Of a stretch of DNA of 7,469 bases, positions 5,107 through 7,469 are shown piece by piece. Origin of the DNA: JAGIBJ01 sp047604965 (GTDB lineage Bacteria; Actinomycetota; Thermoleophilia; Solirubrobacterales; Solirubrobacteraceae); the NCBI GenBank assembly GCA_047604965.1, contig JASGGQ010000128.1, positions 1-7,469 of the forward strand, written 5' to 3'. The position numbers and the translations under genes were made by a program. The notes under the pieces are model-generated. The model did not search any database. It saw only the letters and a program-made list of their open reading frames with translations, and was not told the origin of the DNA. How positions within the stretch are numbered: position 1 is the stretch's first letter; each line of letters opens with the position of its first letter.

Positions 5107-6381
5107 ATGGCGACTGCCACCACGACCGTCGCGCAGGTCTGCGCCGCAGCCCGCGCAGCTGCCGCCGACCTCGCCGACCTTCCCACTGCCACCAAGAACC
5201 GGGCGCTGCACGCGATCGCGGACGCGCTTGTTGCGCACACGCGGGAGATTCTTGCCGCCAACGCTGGCGACCTGGACGACGGACGCGCTGCCGGCCTCAG
5301 CGCCGCGTTGATCGACCGCCTGACGCTCACTCCCGAACGGATCGCCGCGATCGCCGAGCAAACGCGCGACATCGCGGCGCTCCCGGACCCGGTCGGCGAA
5401 GTGGTGGAAGGCGGACGGCTGCCGAACGGCATCGAACTGCACCGTGAACAGGTGCCGTTCGGCGTGGTTGCCGTGATCTACGAGGCACGTCCCAACGTCA
5501 CGATCGACGCTGCCGCACTCTGCCTAAAGTCCGGCAACGCCTGCGTGCTGCGCGGTAGCTCCACAGCAGCCCGGACGAACGCGGTGCTGGCTCAGATCGC
5601 CGCCGATGCGACTGCCGTTGCGGGCGTCCCGGCCGGCGCGATCGGGCTGGTCGCCGGTGGAGGCCACGACGAACTGGCGGAGTTGGCAACCCAAGATGGC
5701 GTCGTCGACCTCATCTTCCCGCGCGGAGGCGCCGGCCTCAAAGCGGCGTTGCAGGGCGTCGCCACCGTCCCGGTGATCTACGCGGCCGCCGGGGTCTGCC
5801 ACGTCTACATCGACGCCGCCGCCGACCTCGACGCTGCGCGCGACATCATCGTCAACGCCAAGACGCAGCGGCCCGGAGTGTGCAACGCCGCCGAAACGTT
5901 GCTGGTACACCGGGCGGTTGCCGAGCAATTCCTCGCCGGCGCCCTGCCGGCACTCGCACAGGCCGGCGTGGAGCTGCGGCTCTGTGCGCGGGCGCGTGCA
6001 GCCGCGCCCGCGTCGCTCGCCGCCCAAATCCTCGATGCGACCGATGACGACTGGGATGCGGAATACCTGGCGTTGATCCTTGCCGTACGCGTCGTTGATG
6101 ACCTCGACGCTGCGGTCGCGCATATCGCCGAGCACGGATCGGGGCACTCCGAAGCGATCGTGACCGGCGATGTGCGCGCTGCGCGGAGTTTCGCCCGCCG
6201 CGTCGATGCTGCCTGCGTGTATATCAACGCCTCGACGCGGTTCACCGACGGCGCTGAGTTCGGCAAGGGCGCGGAGATTGGCATTTCGACGCAGAAGCTG
6301 CACGCCCGCGGCCCAATCGGGTTGCGTGAACTGTGCACCACGAAGTACGTCGCCTGGGGCGACGGGCAGATCCGGGCGTAG
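5107..6381 (+). CDS. proA: Glutamate-5-semialdehyde dehydrogenase (gamma-glutamyl phosphate reductase)
   Basis: Encodes 424 residues, the usual length for ProA. It reduces L-glutamate 5-phosphate with NADPH to glutamate 5-semialdehyde, which cyclises to pyrroline-5-carboxylate. The intermediate is labile, so pairing with ProB next door makes sense. Family motifs run in order: VPFGVVAVIYEARPNV (116-131), CLKSGNACVLRG (139-150) in the cofactor region, IFPRGG (203-208), CHVYID (231-236), the catalytic cysteine C259 in QRPGVCNAAETLLVH (254-268), and the C-terminal signature STRFTDGAEFGKGAEIGIST (376-395) followed by QKLHARGPIG. The reading frame is open far upstream inside proB, but homology begins at MATATTTVAQ. 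The ATG at 5107 is chosen from TAGGATGG at 5091-5098. The adenylyltransferase gene starts 5 nt after the stop, so proA and nadD are probably co-transcribed. No defects are seen. Confidence 0.97.
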   Translation: MATATTTVAQVCAAARAAAADLADLPTATKNRALHAIADALVAHTREILAANAGDLDDGRAAGLSAALIDRLTLTPERIAAIAEQTRDIAALPDPVGEVVEGGRLPNGIELHREQVPFGVVAVIYEARPNVTIDAAALCLKSGNACVLRGSSTAARTNAVLAQIAADATAVAGVPAGAIGLVAGGGHDELAELATQDGVVDLIFPRGGAGLKAALQGVATVPVIYAAAGVCHVYIDAAADLDAARDIIVNAKTQRPGVCNAAETLLVHRAVAEQFLAGALPALAQAGVELRLCARARAAAPASLAAQILDATDDDWDAEYLALILAVRVVDDLDAAVAHIAEHGSGHSEAIVTGDVRAARSFARRVDAACVYINASTRFTDGAEFGKGAEIGISTQKLHARGPIGLRELCTTKYVAWGDGQIRA

Positions 6382-6386
6382 CGCCG

Positions 6387-6995
6387 ATGGCACGCATCGG
6401 CATCATGGGCGGCACCTTCAACCCCCCGCATATCGGCCACCAGTTGTGCGCGTCGGAGGCGTGCGACCAGCTTGGGCTCGACCGCATCGTTTGGATTCCC
6501 GCGCACACGCCGCCGCACAAGGAGATCGCCGAAGGCGCGCCTTCGCCCCGGGTGCGCGCCGAACTGTGCCGGCTCGCGACGCATGACGACCCACGCTTCG
6601 AAGTGTCCGAGCTGGAGATCGAGCGCGGGGGCCCGTCGTACACCGTCGACACGCTGCGCGAACTGCATCGCCGCCAGCCCGGTGACCAGTTGATCTTCAT
6701 CGTCGGTGCCGATACCGCGCTCTCCTTGCCGACATGGCATCAGCCGCAGGAGGTCGGTCGGCTCGCGGCGCTCGGCATCGCTGGCCGCCAGGGCGTGCTG
6801 CGGCGCGACATCGTCGAGCGGCTTGCTGACCTTCCGGCGCGCCTTGAGTTCTTCGACATGCCCCGCGTCGATGTTTCCTCATCGGAGATCCGGCGGCGCC
6901 TGACACATGGCCACGCCATTGACTATCTCGTCCCAGCTGCGGTCGCCGAGCACCTGCGCCGCACCGGCCTCTACCGTTCGCAGGTGCACGCATGA
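6387..6995 (+). CDS. nadD: Nicotinate-nucleotide adenylyltransferase
   Basis: Encodes 202 residues, typical for bacterial NadD. It joins nicotinate mononucleotide and ATP to nicotinate adenine dinucleotide plus pyrophosphate, the penultimate step to NAD. The Rossmann-type nucleotidyltransferase fold shows GGTFNPPHIGH (8-18) with the two active-site histidines, WIPAHTPPHK (36-45), GADTALSLPTWH (107-118), the SSSEIRRRL ATP-binding motif (164-172, the ISSTxIR equivalent) and the C-terminal YLVPAAVAEHLRRTGLY (180-196). At 134-136 the usual RPG reads RQG, a minor change. The frame continues upstream into proA, but the ATG at 6387 gives MARIGIMGGTF as expected. There is no clear ribosome-binding site, so translation is probably coupled to proA, whose stop is 5 nt upstream. 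The 3' end overlaps the next gene by ATGA. Confidence 0.95.
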   Translation: MARIGIMGGTFNPPHIGHQLCASEACDQLGLDRIVWIPAHTPPHKEIAEGAPSPRVRAELCRLATHDDPRFEVSELEIERGGPSYTVDTLRELHRRQPGDQLIFIVGADTALSLPTWHQPQEVGRLAALGIAGRQGVLRRDIVERLADLPARLEFFDMPRVDVSSSEIRRRLTHGHAIDYLVPAAVAEHLRRTGLYRSQVHA

Positions 6996-7420
6996 CCGAA
7001 CCACAAAGCCTTCAGCAGTCCACGCTTGAGCGCCACGCTCAGCCCGTCCGTGAGGGTGGCGCCGTCGATGATCCGCGCGCGCTCGCACGCCGCATCGCAC
7101 AGGTTGCCGACAACCTCAAAGCGCACGACATCGTCCTGCTCAACGTCGCGGATGCTGTGGGGTACGCCGACTGGTTCGTGCTCGCGACCGGCAACACCGA
7201 CCGCCAAACGAAGGCGATCCACGACGCCGTGCTGAAAGCGCTCAAGGATGAGCAGCGGGTCGTGCCGAAGCGAGTTGAAGGCGTGACCGAAGCGACCTGG
7301 ATCTTGATGGACTACCTCGACGTGGTGTTGCACATCTTCACGCCGGACGCGCGCGACTTCTACCGGCTCGATCGCCTCTATGGTGACGTGCCACGCGAAA
7401 CCTACGGCACGCCGTCCTAG
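6992..7420 (+). CDS. rsfS: Ribosomal silencing factor RsfS (RsfA/Iojap family)
   Basis: Encodes 142 residues. RsfS binds L14 on the large subunit and blocks joining with the 30S subunit, slowing translation when nutrients are short. The Iojap core starts at about residue 27 and is complete: YADWFVLATGNTDRQTKAIH (58-77), VEGVTEATWILMDYLDVVLH (95-114) and FYRLDRLYGD (123-132). The core alone would be about 115 residues; the first 26 (MTEPQSLQQSTLERHAQPVR and a few more) are a polar extension of unknown role. The start ATG at 6992 shares ATGA with the nadD stop, with AGGTG at 6982-6986 upstream, and I see no better in-frame start closer to the core. NadD-RsfS pairing is widespread in bacteria and supports co-expression. 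Confidence 0.95.
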   Translation: MTEPQSLQQSTLERHAQPVREGGAVDDPRALARRIAQVADNLKAHDIVLLNVADAVGYADWFVLATGNTDRQTKAIHDAVLKALKDEQRVVPKRVEGVTEATWILMDYLDVVLHIFTPDARDFYRLDRLYGDVPRETYGTPS

Positions 7421-7469
7421 TGTCCTGCGCCGTTGATTCGTTGTAGAAGTCGTCCGAGTGAGGCGAGGA
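7421..7469. other. 49-bp tail after rsfS, start of the next unit not visible
   Basis: No gene can be called here. The stretch ends in the purine-rich GAGTGAGGCGAGGA (7456-7469), which could be the ribosome-binding site of a following gene or the 5' part of a structured RNA. No terminator hairpin after rsfS is obvious, so the operon may continue past the window. Confidence 0.3.

Noticed and set aside
3153..5432. Very long open frame (759 codons) on the minus strand across obgE, proB and proA
   Set aside because: It is antisense to three certain genes; the translation is Ala/Arg/Ser-rich with no family motif. Long antisense frames are expected in high-GC DNA where G/C third positions suppress stop codons.
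6333..6386. Extended nadD start inside proA
   Set aside because: The 18 extra residues are a shadow of the ProA C-terminus; NadD homology starts at MARIGIMGGTF.
5524..6740. Minus-strand open frames opposite proA and nadD
   Set aside because: They lie fully antisense to well-supported genes and the translations show no motifs.
1..7469. Search by eye for CRISPR arrays, tRNAs, transposase genes or terminal repeats
   Set aside because: No regularly spaced repeats, cloverleaf-like segments or mobile-element genes were seen; all genes are on one strand in conserved order.

Overview
This high-GC window reads entirely on the + strand. It carries the conserved bacterial cluster rne/rng (3' end only), rplU, rpmA, obgE, proB, proA, nadD, rsfS. 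This order, the strong G/C bias at third codon positions, the OCT domain on Obg and the Ala/Pro/Arg-rich tail ahead of rplU fit an actinobacterium. A Thermoleophilia/Solirubrobacterales-like lineage is my best guess, but that rests on gene order and composition and is not proved by anything here.

Layout. Bases 1-186 encode the low-complexity C-terminal tail of the upstream gene, probably a ribonuclease E/G family protein. A strong hairpin (162-187) overlaps its stop codon. rplU (L21) and rpmA (L27) follow with an 11-nt overlap and end at two back-to-back GC-rich hairpins (780-835), both with UNCG-type tetraloops. The 165-bp gap then holds a perfect 8+8 inverted repeat (868-894). Next comes the one accessory gene, a 500-aa secreted protein of unknown function (942-2444) with a signal peptide, an N-terminal beta-rich domain, one fibronectin type III domain and a C-terminal domain with two cysteines. 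It sits between rpmA and obgE, which are normally adjacent. obgE (2545-3852), proB (3942-5039) and proA (5107-6381) follow, each separated by 67-100 bp and each with a TANNNT-like element (CATACT for proB) a few bases before its start codon. proA, nadD and rsfS are tightly packed (5-nt gap, then a 4-nt ATGA overlap).

How the genes work together. L21, L27, ObgE and RsfS are ribosome components or ribosome assembly/silencing factors. ProB and ProA carry out the first two steps of proline synthesis from glutamate. NadD makes nicotinate adenine dinucleotide on the way to NAD. The tail of the first gene would belong to an RNA-processing enzyme. The set is a growth-linked housekeeping cluster.

I found no CRISPR array, mobile element, tRNA, rRNA or defence system, and no convincing previously undescribed system. 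The points most worth a second look are the inserted secreted-protein gene with its own control region, the run of apparently leaderless or near-leaderless starts (obgE, proB, perhaps proA), the hairpin at the rne/rplU boundary, and the SKID form of the G4 motif in Obg.
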